Shown here piece by piece: positions 8,324 through 15,514 of a stretch of 64,000 nucleotides of DNA. The stretch is from Bacteroidota bacterium (GTDB lineage Bacteria > Bacteroidota > Bacteroidia > Flavobacteriales > Schleiferiaceae), in assembly GCA_003385605.1 (NCBI GenBank), contig QQUU01000082.1, forward strand, positions 1 through 64,000. Direction: 5' to 3'. Position 1 is the first letter of the stretch. Every line of letters starts with the position of its first letter. The position numbers and the translations under genes were made by a program. The notes beneath the pieces are model-generated. The model was not told the origin of the DNA, searched no databases, and saw nothing but the letters and a program-made list of their open reading frames with translations.

Positions 8324-8441
8324 TGCGTTGTCTTGTTAGTGCTATTGCTACTGTTCCTGCTATCAAGGCTCCTGCAACTCCTATGATTAAGGGACTAGGC
8401 TCACTAGGAATTATGTGCCTGATTGCGGATACTTTTTTTTT
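8298..8441 (-). other. -1-frame transmembrane extension of the GH73 lysin
   Basis: In the -1 frame relative to the lysin, an open frame runs from the A9 tract (8441-8433) to TAG at 8298-8300. It reads VSAIRHIIPSEPSPLIIG then VAGALIAGTVAIALTRQRNE, a clear membrane span with a basic tail. No ATG, GTG or TTG occurs in this frame between the preceding stop and the hydrophobic segment. The tract contains the heptamer A_AAA_AAG in the lysin frame, the classic bacterial -1 slippery site (dnaX, IS3). A frameshift would give a membrane-anchored lysin. Confidence 0.5.
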
Positions 8442-8884
8442 ATGATTTGTGAGATGCTGCTCGCTGCTGAGATGATACCCTTGCGGTAGCCCTCACGGTT
8501 ATCACCGTTGTTCTCACTGATATATGGTGAGTAGGCAATGGCCTGGGCATACTGAGTTGAATCACTACTTACCGCAGATGCTGCTTTGTACTTGCTGGTA
8601 ATAAGCCTAGCAAAGTCATAGAAGGAGTCCTGTTCCGTTTGGTACACGCGAAACTTAAGCTTGTATTGGTTCTTACTTACCGAGTACGATCCATCCCAAT
8701 AAGGGTTGGGAGATCCAGCAGCCGTTATTCCAAAGAAGTTTTTTCGTACTCGCGCTCCATAAGAAGAAGCCCAACCGCTTTCAATGGCAGCCTGAGCTAA
8801 GATCACCTCAGGATTGAGGCCAAAGGCATCGCCAGCCTTCTTGGCTAGTGGGTAATACGTATCTACGAAATCCTGTTTAGTCAT
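8411..8884 (-). CDS. GH73-type glucosaminidase (putative lysin)
   Basis: 157 residues of the FlgJ/LytG glucosaminidase family (GH73). Visible signature: NPEVILAQAAIESGW with the catalytic Glu at about 36, then KNFFGITA, the conserved WDGSYSV / FRVY strand region, FARLITSKY and the AYSPYISE motif ending the fold. It hydrolyses the glycan strand of peptidoglycan. There is no signal peptide, so export would rely on the holin, on virion delivery or on the frameshifted membrane form. The reading frame ends ten codons after an A9 slippery tract. In this operon it is either the endolysin or a virion entry enzyme. Confidence 0.85.
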   Translation of the reverse strand: MTKQDFVDTYYPLAKKAGDAFGLNPEVILAQAAIESGWASSYGARVRKNFFGITAAGSPNPYWDGSYSVSKNQYKLKFRVYQTEQDSFYDFARLITSKYKAASAVSSDSTQYAQAIAYSPYISENNGDNREGYRKGIISAASSISQIIKKKYPQSGT

Positions 8885-8885
8885 C

Positions 8886-9896
8886 TTACTGCTGTGTTAG
8901 GGATTCAGTACCTATCCATCGGTCTTGACCATTGGCTGTGCGAATCAGGGTGTACTCATTCAGCCCGCCAGTGAGCGCCATTACAGGATATCCCACTAGT
9001 ACATTGGCAGGAATAACCTCTGTAGGCTTGAAGTCTTCGTCATATACCTGTACTGCCTCGTTTGTCACCATTCTGTGTCCTGAAAGTCCCATCCAGCCTA
9101 GCATAGAGAGTGGCAGCATGGTCATCAGTGCCGTGCTGTTCTGGGGGTATTTCTGTAATAGCGCATCCTTGCTGGAGAACTGCTCTGTGTACTTTAAAGA
9201 TGCGCTTACCCATAGGACTTTGCTTACTCCGTCCTTTTTATAGGCAACTTCAATGAAGCGCACTCCATTTTTAGCATCGTAGTGCTGTTTTCCTGTGGCA
9301 TAACCGATGAACTCACCTGGCTGCGCTGTTTTGTGAATGTTCCTGTTTTCACCTACCTCGTAGAAGCGCCCGTGATATGAAGCATCTGGAGAGGTTCGCA
9401 CATATACAGCTTGGATAGCTACGATGAGCTTCTGAGGAGCAGCGTATGCGCCATCAGTGACCGTCATTCCTGAAGAGTTGCGGTCATTGACTCTAGTAGA
9501 TGACACCGCTTGTAAAAAGGCGTTGAAGTCGTCTGTACCGAGTTCAGACTGTAGATTCTTGATGAGTTCATCACTGTAGAGGTTGCGGTACGCCAGTGTT
9601 ACGGCATCTAGGTCTGTGATTTGCTGGGCTACCTGCCAGATAACATCTTCTTTCGTGCCGTCACCCCACATGAGCCAAGAGGCTCCAGAAGGGTTCATAG
9701 CACTGCGAAGGCTCATCGCCTGACGAACTTCAGGGCTTTTGTCTGCCAACATAGAGGTCTTACGCTCTCTAAGCTTTCTAAAGATGCGTTTCCCCACGAA
9801 ATAGCCCAACGTGAGTGAGCCGATAACGACTACACCACGAAGGACTTTTCGCTGAACATCAGGGGCTACGGATGGAAGGGTGATATTCGGTTGCAT
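8886..9896 (-). CDS. Membrane-anchored virion-like protein (336 aa)
   Basis: 336 residues with one transmembrane helix near the N-terminus (about 20-38, VVVIGSLTLGYFVG) followed by a basic patch (KRIFRKLRERK). Residues 60-140 are helical. Residues about 150-336 are beta-rich with SH3-like strand patterns (VYVRTSPDASY, GEFIGYATG, YTLIRTANGQDRWIGTESL). The 'Y-V-R-x-S-P ... G-x-x-I-G-x-A-T-G ... W-I-G-T' wording recalls bacterial SH3 domains of cell-wall binding proteins. It is coupled to the lysin (1-bp gap), which suggests a wall-binding or penetration role. No family was recognised. Confidence 0.65.
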   Translation of the reverse strand: MQPNITLPSVAPDVQRKVLRGVVVIGSLTLGYFVGKRIFRKLRERKTSMLADKSPEVRQAMSLRSAMNPSGASWLMWGDGTKEDVIWQVAQQITDLDAVTLAYRNLYSDELIKNLQSELGTDDFNAFLQAVSSTRVNDRNSSGMTVTDGAYAAPQKLIVAIQAVYVRTSPDASYHGRFYEVGENRNIHKTAQPGEFIGYATGKQHYDAKNGVRFIEVAYKKDGVSKVLWVSASLKYTEQFSSKDALLQKYPQNSTALMTMLPLSMLGWMGLSGHRMVTNEAVQVYDEDFKPTEVIPANVLVGYPVMALTGGLNEYTLIRTANGQDRWIGTESLTQQ

Positions 9897-10060
9897 TAGA
9901 GGAGTGCTTTGATTTTCATTCTGACTACTGGGCTCTGGAGCTTTTGAGCAATCCTCAGTAGTTCTTTTCCTGAGAAGTGAGGCGCTATCATTTCCATAGC
10001 CTTGGCCTTTTCAGTGGCCTCTATAGCAGTCTTTGCTGCGGTGTCAATGTGCTGTTTCAT
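9896..10060 (-). CDS. Small hypothetical protein (54 aa)
   Basis: A short ORF from ATG at 10060 to TAA at 9896-9898. It overlaps the upstream coiled-coil gene by 17 bp and the downstream ATG by 1 bp, so it fills what would otherwise be a 147-bp hole in a tightly packed operon. The product (MKQHIDTAAKTAIEATEKAK ... LQSPVVRMKIKALL) is amphipathic helical and basic. Function unknown. Confidence 0.55.
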   Translation of the reverse strand: MKQHIDTAAKTAIEATEKAKAMEMIAPHFSGKELLRIAQKLQSPVVRMKIKALL

Positions 10061-10793
10061 TGGAGAATGCGTTTTGGTAGATTACTGGAATCAAGTCAGG
10101 GTTACTCTGAAGCTCTAGCACTAGCATGTAAAACGCTGATAGCTGTTCTTCACCGCAGGTTTCAATTAAGGCCTTGGCAGATTCCAGAACCGTAGTTTGA
10201 TCGTCCTTTTCTGTTTGTTCGCCAGCCAATCCAGAGAGTGCAGGGCCCAATGAGGTCTTCTCAAGGGCCTTTGCAATACCAGGTAAAAGGTCACCAGCTA
10301 CTTTAGAGTAGTACTCCAGGTTGCTTTTAGCTTCCACCTGGGTTTCAAGTGTTTCCACTTGTCCTTGGAGCTGTTCGTTTTTGGCTTTTAGATCTGCCTG
10401 TTCACTGCGTAGTCGCTCTAACTCTTCCGTTTGACGAATCTGCTGAACCTTTTGCTCAACAAGGGCTCCTAAGTCTGTTGGTTGCGAGGGTGTCCCCACC
10501 CCACTAAGCTCCTGTTGGTCTGGTGTTTTAACCTCCAGTTTATGAGACATCTCCAAGATGCACTCGTCAGCTGTATCAATTACCTGAGAGACTACACGGT
10601 CACTATCAGGGAAGCGGGCATATTCGCGCTTCAAGCTCGTGGTGAGGTGTTCAAGGTCTGTGGAACAGCTGGACACAACATCATCGCCAGAGTACAGTTC
10701 AAGAACAATCTCAAAGACTTCAAATCCACGACGTTCTTTGGTGTGCACTCGCTTGCGGATGCTCTCAGTGATGCTGTAAATCCTATTTCTCAT
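10044..10793 (-). CDS. Coiled-coil protein (249 aa)
   Basis: Starting at ATG 10793 (MRNRIYSITESIRKRV) gives an ATGA-type overlap with the gene before it; an in-frame ATG at 10835 would overlap 53 bp and is less likely. Residues about 120-175 form a strong coiled coil (ELERLRSEQADLKAKNEQLQ and onward). The C-terminal part (EEQLSAFYMLVLELQSNPDL) is helical and soluble. It could be a scaffold or a non-structural assembly factor. No family was recognised. Confidence 0.65.
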   Translation of the reverse strand: MRNRIYSITESIRKRVHTKERRGFEVFEIVLELYSGDDVVSSCSTDLEHLTTSLKREYARFPDSDRVVSQVIDTADECILEMSHKLEVKTPDQQELSGVGTPSQPTDLGALVEQKVQQIRQTEELERLRSEQADLKAKNEQLQGQVETLETQVEAKSNLEYYSKVAGDLLPGIAKALEKTSLGPALSGLAGEQTEKDDQTTVLESAKALIETCGEEQLSAFYMLVLELQSNPDLIPVIYQNAFSNETAH

Positions 10794-11109
10794 TGCTGGT
10801 CGTTGGAATGATTCGGATAAAGTCAAGACGATCAAGCGTTGCGCCCTCAGGTAATTTCACTAGAAGCTGACCTGTGAACTCCTGAAGTGAAGAAGGCTGT
10901 GATGCCCCAACCTTTAGAGCATGAGTCTCACTGATGATTTCAAGACCCTGAGGCAAAGAATCAGACACTAGAAAAAGCCAACCACGATTGGCCGGAGTGG
11001 TAAATTCAGCACCCAACAAAGGGACTGTGAAAAAGTCCATGTAGCAATCTGCTACCCCTCGTGAAGAGAGCAGCATATCAATGGTCTGTATGGGATCTGT
11101 TGTTATCAC
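10783..11109 (-). CDS. Small beta-rich virion-like protein (108 aa)
   Basis: 108 residues, no signal peptide, predominantly beta (FFTVPLLGAEFTTPANRGWL, GQLLVKLPEGATLDRLDFIR). It overlaps the upstream gene by 4 bp and the downstream one by 11 bp. It is one of four consecutive small beta-rich proteins (108, 130, 124, 198 aa). This run would suit single-jelly-roll capsid or spike components, but the fold is a guess from strand patterns alone. Confidence 0.55.
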   Translation of the reverse strand: MITTDPIQTIDMLLSSRGVADCYMDFFTVPLLGAEFTTPANRGWLFLVSDSLPQGLEIISETHALKVGASQPSSLQEFTGQLLVKLPEGATLDRLDFIRIIPTTSNEK

Positions 11110-11498
11110 TCAGTAATCAGGTTGAATGAGATTCGTACTTGGTAGGATTTGAAAGGTTCAGTTTGCCTTTCCAGGTCACGGTAGAAACCCGTTATACGGC
11201 CTCCTGAAGTAAGCTTAGTGGACAGCGGTAGAAGACCAATCCTTGTAGTTGACACCTGGCGTGATTGGGCACTTTCATAAGGCACTAATTGGTGAACTGG
11301 ATGGTTGGCTTTTCCGTTAAAACTGACGGAAAACTCTCCAAAGTCATCCACTGAATCCACCCCAGGGAATAGCCCCACGACTATGGCCTGAAGGCCGAAA
11401 CACTCCTTGGCATCGGTAGGAAGCGATAGATCAATAGGAACAATGGCTCCTGAGCTTTCAACTTCCAGTACTCTGGTTATTCTTCTAACACTCTCCAC
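11106..11498 (-). CDS. Small beta-rich virion-like protein (130 aa)
   Basis: 130 residues. Strands such as LQAIVVGLFPGVD, GEFSVSFNGKANHPV and the closing FKSYQVRISFNLITE suggest a compact beta sandwich. The wording 'F-S-V-S-F-N-G-K ... V-x-I-S-F-N-L' parallels the next gene's ending (YEARIILHLV), so the 130- and 124-residue proteins may be diverged paralogues. The phrase 'G-G-R-I-T-G-F-Y-R-D' hints at a surface loop. Candidate minor capsid or penton protein; unproven. Confidence 0.55.
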   Translation of the reverse strand: MESVRRITRVLEVESSGAIVPIDLSLPTDAKECFGLQAIVVGLFPGVDSVDDFGEFSVSFNGKANHPVHQLVPYESAQSRQVSTTRIGLLPLSTKLTSGGRITGFYRDLERQTEPFKSYQVRISFNLITE

Positions 11499-11500
11499 GT

Positions 11501-11875
11501 TTAGCTTTCACTTACTAGATGAAGGATGATTCGGGCTTCATACGGATAGCCTTCCTGCGTATTGGCAGCATCTACCAACCGGCCCTCAATTGAGGAGCCT
11601 CCGGCTTCAATGTGCTCTGGAAACTGGAAGAACTTATCGTTAGGGCTTACCTCACGTCCGCAGGTAATCAGGCGTACATCGTGGTCGTCATCAAAGACCT
11701 CTTGGCCTCCAATTTTTAGACCCAGGGACGCACCCATCTCTTTAACCACTTCGGGCATGGCGACGAAGATTCCGGCAAGCCTATCAAAACTCTGGTCGGT
11801 CTCACCGGTAAAGCGTACCGAAGCTCCAGGCTCCGGTACGTTTACACGAATGAGTTGGTACTTATGACTCTTCAT
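11501..11875 (-). CDS. Small beta-rich virion-like protein (124 aa)
   Basis: 124 residues, beta-rich, no export signal (KYQLIRVNVPEPGASVRFTG, SSIEGRLVD, YEARIILHLVSES). It includes a stretch 'LAGIFVAMPEVVKEMGASLG' and 'KIGGQEVFDDDHDVRLITCG', consistent with a sandwich carrying one helix. It lies 11 bp after the proposed major capsid gene and 2 bp before the 130-residue gene. A capsid-associated role is inferred from position only. Confidence 0.55.
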   Translation of the reverse strand: MKSHKYQLIRVNVPEPGASVRFTGETDQSFDRLAGIFVAMPEVVKEMGASLGLKIGGQEVFDDDHDVRLITCGREVSPNDKFFQFPEHIEAGGSSIEGRLVDAANTQEGYPYEARIILHLVSES

Positions 11876-11886
11876 AAGGGGTTAGC

Positions 11887-12483
11887 TTATGCCTTAGTCA
11901 CTACGCTACCGCGAAGGATAGCCTTGATGTATGTACCTGGTCGCGCATCAGCTCCCCACTCAAGGTTGAGCTCAATGGCTTTCTGCTCGTCAACCATCTT
12001 TGGATTGTCCAAAGTGTAGTGGCCAACAGCTACGTCTTGACCAGAAGTGTTGAACAGCTCCAACGAAGCACCATCAATGATGGTTGTATTGTTGGCAGAG
12101 AGCTCAAACTGGCCGTTGCGCAGGTAGTCTGGCAACACACCGAAGTTCACATCATTGACAGTCTCACCTTCACCGGCAACGCCTGCTAGCAAAGTGATAC
12201 CGTCAAGAAGGAAGTAGCTGCCTTTCTCCAATTTACCAGAGGAGATGTTAGAGATGCCAACCACTTTGTTGTCGTCATCACGAAGCATCTTTTGGCTGCG
12301 TGAGCCAGCAACGGATTTGACAACATAGAATGCTGCATCAGCAGATTGCAATTCACCTTTAGCAAGGCGAGCGCGTGTCTCATCAGGAAGCTGACTTACA
12401 CGACGTTCAAATTGTGCGCGAGAGCCACGTGATGGTACTGCGCTACGAGATTGTGTCATAGGACGTAGGATTTGAGGATTCAT
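11887..12483 (-). CDS. Candidate major capsid protein (198 aa, possible jelly roll)
   Basis: 198 residues. The first ~65 residues are basic and Ser/Arg-rich (RSAVPSRGSRAQFERRVSQL), like the internal arm of many capsid proteins. Residues 70-198 are strand after strand (GSYFLLDGITLLAGVAGEGE, NGQFELSANNTTIIDGASLE, GHYTLDNPKMVDEQKAIELN, TYIKAILRGSV), matching a single jelly roll in length and rhythm. It is the longest of the four beta-rich proteins and sits centrally in the operon. I propose it as the main coat protein; structure prediction would decide. Confidence 0.5.
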   Translation of the reverse strand: MNPQILRPMTQSRSAVPSRGSRAQFERRVSQLPDETRARLAKGELQSADAAFYVVKSVAGSRSQKMLRDDDNKVVGISNISSGKLEKGSYFLLDGITLLAGVAGEGETVNDVNFGVLPDYLRNGQFELSANNTTIIDGASLELFNTSGQDVAVGHYTLDNPKMVDEQKAIELNLEWGADARPGTYIKAILRGSVVTKA

Positions 12484-12528
12484 TTTTGAAAATGTTAGAA
12501 GGGGTTTTATAAATACTTAGATGACCGA

Positions 12529-12981
12529 TTAGAGGATTTCAAACTCTTCCTCTACGATGATTTCAGGCTCCATGGTGTCCATAGGAAGGTCACCGTCAGG
12601 GTCTGTGAAGTCAGGAAGCTCTGGTAAAGCCGTAATGGGCTCGTACACGCTCATGGCGTTGCCAGCCAATGCTGGAGCACCTGCTAGGAGGTTTTTCTTT
12701 GTGGCGATCTGTACGGCACTAACAACACCTGAAGCACCAACACCTGAAGCCAAAAGCTTCAAATCGGTATTCTTCAATTTGGTTGCGCCAATGATTCCAG
12801 CGCCCAATTGGACAGCAGGCTTGATAAATCGCTTTGCATTGATACCTGGAAGACCAGTATCTACTTTTAATGCTCGGTCTAGGGCCGAACCACCCATGGA
12901 TCCAACGACGAATCCAGTGGCGACCACCGCGAGGTTTTTAACCTCACCCATGATGGCTTTTGAGTTTGTTGCTTTTGGCAT
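12529..12981 (-). CDS. Gly/Ala-rich membrane-associated protein (150 aa)
   Basis: 150 residues. Residues about 12-30 (VKNLAVVATGFVVGSMGG), 55-70 (AVQLGAGIIGATK) and 80-95 (ASGVGASGVVSAVQIA) are small-residue hydrophobic segments. The C-terminal 40 residues are acidic (DFTDPDGDLPMDTMEPEIIV). Short Gly/Ala-rich hydrophobic proteins encoded among capsid genes are typical of internal-membrane phages (PM2, PRD1). It may thus be a virion membrane protein. Function otherwise unknown. Confidence 0.55.
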   Translation of the reverse strand: MPKATNSKAIMGEVKNLAVVATGFVVGSMGGSALDRALKVDTGLPGINAKRFIKPAVQLGAGIIGATKLKNTDLKLLASGVGASGVVSAVQIATKKNLLAGAPALAGNAMSVYEPITALPELPDFTDPDGDLPMDTMEPEIIVEEEFEIL

Positions 12982-13008
12982 GATTAAGGGGGTTTTAGAA
13001 ATGATTGT

Positions 13009-14619
13009 TTAGGAGAGAGTGACTTTTTTAATTCGTGGCTTTGAAGGTGCCTTGCGCTTTGCTGGCGCTTTCTTCTTGCAGGTGCCATTTAGACATTGAC
13101 CGCCTGAGAGTGCTGCCTTGGCTGGTTTCTTACGAAGCAGGAAGTATCCACCCACGAGCACCACACCTGCACCTGCAACCAAAAGCGTTGAGTTGTTCTT
13201 TAAAAAATTGCCTGCTTCACCTGGCGAGGGACCCATCGGTGCTACAGCACTTGGGTAAGAGCTGTCGTATCCAGGATTTGCTGCTCGTGCTGAAAGCTCA
13301 GCTTTGATGCTGCCCTCGGAGGCATCCTCATTCTTACTGATTAAGCCGGCATCCTTTAAAATCTTGATTACCGCCACAATCACAGGAGTAGCTGCCGTAA
13401 TGGCTGCTGCCGTGGTAACAGGCTCAGCACCCAATTGCCCACTAAGACCTTCATCGTTTCCTTTAAGGATAATGCTGCGAAGCGTTTCTTCCTTGCCAAA
13501 GAGCTTTTTGGTCCACATTTTTCCTACACGGAAAAGTGCTTCTTGGGTACGTTTGTGAGTTTGAGGGTCAATACCTGCACGCTGTGCTTGAGCTGCCGTG
13601 GCATAACCCCACATGAGCTTCTTGCGCATGCCCTTTAGATTAAGCTTAAGAGCCAATAGCAATCCAGTTCTAGCCAAGGTGGATACTGGGTTATACTTTA
13701 CTACAGTCTTTAAAGTCTTCTTAGCGCCACGACCTACTTTCTGTAGGTTTTTAAAGAACTTGCCTTCACGATTTAGCCTTCCTAGACCTTGGTTAGCCTC
13801 TAAGGCAGCCAAGAAATCCAAGGCCTCCTGTCGTCTAGGTGTATGCCAGTGTTTAATAGCATACTCCAAAGCCGCGAGAAACTCACCTGAATAGCCTTCA
13901 GGTATCTGAGAAACAGTAGCTCTAGTTTCTAATAGGTAGTTATAGACTGCATCGTCTTGAGGGTTATTGGTTACGGGCTGTAAGTCGCCAATTTGGCTGC
14001 CGTTCCATGATTCGCTGACGCCGGGCGTCCCGGAGAGGACGGCTACATCAATTCCATTAAGGTTCATAGGGATATCTCGTTTAGTTGAAAAGGGTTTCTC
14101 GTAATTGAAGGTTGACAGTACTGGATCAATCTTGATTAGGCCACCGCCATAAGGCACGACCACATAGACGTGCTGGAAGTACTCGCTACCATCGTACTTG
14201 GTGATGCGAAAGCTGTGCGGAATCTCTAGGTTAGTCAGGATTGAAGAGCAGAAAATGGCAAAGCAGTCGCAGTCAATACCGCTCTTGCGATCTGCCCAGC
14301 TTCTAGCTGGTCTACGCAATTGCTCTAATCCTTCCTGGTCCAGTTTATACTGAATGTGGTGGTACAAGAAGTTCCAGATGTTCTCACTGGTGCGTTTTAC
14401 ACTAGGGCTTTTTAGCTCTTTAGCAATCTTCTCAGTGTCTGAGAGATACTTCCAAACCACCTTTTTCATGAGCTCCACGGTGTCGGTGACTTCACCATCC
14501 TGAATAATGATTCTATCGTCTTGCTCAGGGGCATTGAAGTACTTCTCGTACTGCGACCCAGAACGAATGTTTCTGTACCCAGAGGTAATGGAGCCGATAT
14601 GTAACTGTTGACGGCTCAT
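13009..14619 (-). CDS. Transglutaminase-fold protein with C-terminal membrane anchor
   Basis: 536 residues. Residues about 60-175 carry a transglutaminase-like papain-fold triad: Cys in SGIDCDCFAIFCSS (about 112-118), His in FQHVYVVVPYG (about 149) and Asp in LIKIDPVLS (about 164). The middle (250-400) is basic and helical (KFFKNLQKVGRGAKKTLKTV), with two small-residue hydrophobic stretches. A transmembrane helix lies at about 480-498 (TLLVAGAGVVLVGGYFLL), followed by a Lys/Cys-rich tail (LNGTCKKKAPAKRKAPSKPR). It could be a capsid maturation protease, a cross-linking enzyme or an entry peptidase. Such a protein inside a virion operon is unusual. Confidence 0.75.
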   Translation of the reverse strand: MSRQQLHIGSITSGYRNIRSGSQYEKYFNAPEQDDRIIIQDGEVTDTVELMKKVVWKYLSDTEKIAKELKSPSVKRTSENIWNFLYHHIQYKLDQEGLEQLRRPARSWADRKSGIDCDCFAIFCSSILTNLEIPHSFRITKYDGSEYFQHVYVVVPYGGGLIKIDPVLSTFNYEKPFSTKRDIPMNLNGIDVAVLSGTPGVSESWNGSQIGDLQPVTNNPQDDAVYNYLLETRATVSQIPEGYSGEFLAALEYAIKHWHTPRRQEALDFLAALEANQGLGRLNREGKFFKNLQKVGRGAKKTLKTVVKYNPVSTLARTGLLLALKLNLKGMRKKLMWGYATAAQAQRAGIDPQTHKRTQEALFRVGKMWTKKLFGKEETLRSIILKGNDEGLSGQLGAEPVTTAAAITAATPVIVAVIKILKDAGLISKNEDASEGSIKAELSARAANPGYDSSYPSAVAPMGPSPGEAGNFLKNNSTLLVAGAGVVLVGGYFLLRKKPAKAALSGGQCLNGTCKKKAPAKRKAPSKPRIKKVTLS

Positions 14620-15098
14620 ACAACACGTTCTGGTTTGGATTCATAGAGCACACCGTTCACATAGGTGGTGTACTTGTATTCAAGGGGAATGGCAAGGTTT
14701 TCTAGGGTGCGCTGACCATCAGGAAGTTCCTGAAACTTGGTGAGCATGCTACCGGCATAGCGCACCAGTGATGTCCAAGGAAGTTGAATTTCTACGGAAT
14801 TGAGCATGGATTGGCTCAATGCCTCAATCCTAAAGGTGTTGCGCGTTGGAGGAGTACTTGCTAAGTGAGCGCCATTACTGGAAAGCGTGATCACTGGTGA
14901 AGTGATCGTGACAGACTTATTGGTAGGATTGTCCACTGCTACATCTAGTGCAATGGTTAGTCCGTACAAGTTGGTTTTGGAAACGCGAGGTCTTAGAATG
15001 CGGATAACCGAGTTCTCACTCATTTGCTTTGCGCTGAGCATTCTACTGACCCAGAGCAATGCACCACCTGCTGCTGTAAATAAAAGGACCTTGTTCAT
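14616..15098 (-). CDS. LEA14/WHy-like membrane-anchored protein (160 aa)
   Basis: 160 residues with an N-terminal hydrophobic anchor (VLLFTAAGGALLWVSRML, residues 4-21). The rest resembles the LEA-type-2 (WHy) domain: 'LYGLTIALDVAVDNPTNKSV' then ITSPVITLSSNG, matching the 'V-x-V-x-N-P-x-x-x-x-V-x-I' hallmark, and LSQSMLNSVEIQLPW. It overlaps its neighbours by 4 bp each. In a virion operon it may coat or span the viral membrane. The domain assignment is moderately certain, the role unknown. Confidence 0.6.
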   Translation of the reverse strand: MNKVLLFTAAGGALLWVSRMLSAKQMSENSVIRILRPRVSKTNLYGLTIALDVAVDNPTNKSVTITSPVITLSSNGAHLASTPPTRNTFRIEALSQSMLNSVEIQLPWTSLVRYAGSMLTKFQELPDGQRTLENLAIPLEYKYTTYVNGVLYESKPERVV

Positions 15099-15310
15099 CG
15101 CTTAGGGTTTTTGCGGCCCAAGAAGCGATCTAGGGTGAGTTTAACTCCGTAACCAACACTGGCACTAACCAGAGCATATATGGCTACATCAACAGCCCCA
15201 GCTACTGAAACCGTTGTTGCTGAGGCGTGGTCTGCTACGGCTTTAAAGAGACCTCCAAATAGTCCGGAGGCGGTTGTGGCAATTGAAAGTCCGTGTTCGT
15301 TATGGGGCAT
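15095..15310 (-). CDS. Small membrane protein, first gene of virion-like operon
   Basis: 71 residues with two weakly hydrophobic segments (ATTASGLFGGLFKAVAD; VAGAVDVAIYALVSASVGYG) and a basic tail (LTLDRFLGRKNPKR). It starts the ~11.4-kb minus-strand transcription unit; the divergent Abi_2 gene begins 205 bp away. This size and topology fit a minor virion membrane protein. No family was recognised. Confidence 0.55.
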   Translation of the reverse strand: MPHNEHGLSIATTASGLFGGLFKAVADHASATTVSVAGAVDVAIYALVSASVGYGVKLTLDRFLGRKNPKR

Positions 15311-15362
15311 AGAATAGAATTCTTAACCCGAAGAACAAAAACCTTTTAGTAGTGGTGATTAC

Positions 15363-15402
15363 ATTGTATTGTCAATGACAACAAATGGTAATATTGTATT
15401 GT
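15363..15402. promoter_or_regulatory. Operator-like repeats between the divergent virion operon and abi gene
   Basis: ATTGTATTGT occurs twice, at 15363-15372 and 15393-15402, exactly 30 bp apart (three helical turns). Between them lies a perfect dyad TTGTCA-A-TGACAA (15369-15381). Its half-sites are the same TGTCA/TGACA word that is phased at both element ends. A repressor or excision factor of the element may bind here. Confidence 0.5.
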
Positions 15403-15437
15403 AATTACTATCGTTTTTCAGTTTTAAAATTTCTCTT

Positions 15438-15445
15438 TACCTTTG
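15438..15445 (+). promoter_or_regulatory. Bacteroidota-type -7 box (TACCTTTG) for the abi leader
   Basis: Exact match to the Bacteroidota -7 consensus TAnnTTTG, with a T-rich stretch about 20 bp upstream. A start about 7 bp downstream would place +1 near 15452, three bases before the leader hairpin. Confidence 0.5.
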
Positions 15446-15451
15446 CAGTAA

Positions 15452-15505
15452 CATGTTCACCCCCCTTCCCATTAGAACAGGGCGCTCAGGGTGAACTTTT
15501 TTTTT
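15452..15505 (+). ncRNA. Short terminator-like leader RNA before Abi_2 gene
   Basis: The predicted transcript begins almost directly with GTTCACCC (15455-15462). This pairs perfectly with GGGTGAAC (15489-15496), and nine T's follow (15497-15505). The 26-base loop can form an inner CCC/GGG stem (15468-15470 with 15480-15482). This is an intrinsic terminator placed about 3 bases after the likely +1 and 10 bases before the abi ATG. It would release a ~50-nt RNA or attenuate abi. Structured RNAs beside Abi_2 genes are known elsewhere; a link here is inference. Confidence 0.45.
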
Positions 15506-15514
15506 GCCCCAATC

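Noticed and set aside
3873..15310. Ordinary tailed prophage
   Set aside because: No terminase, portal, capsid protease, tape measure or tail tube could be recognised and no gene-sized gaps remain for them.
15491..15514. Upstream GTG start for the Abi_2 gene
   Set aside because: It would translate through the terminator hairpin arm and T9 tract (MNFFFAPI); the ATG at 15515 matches the family's usual N-terminus.
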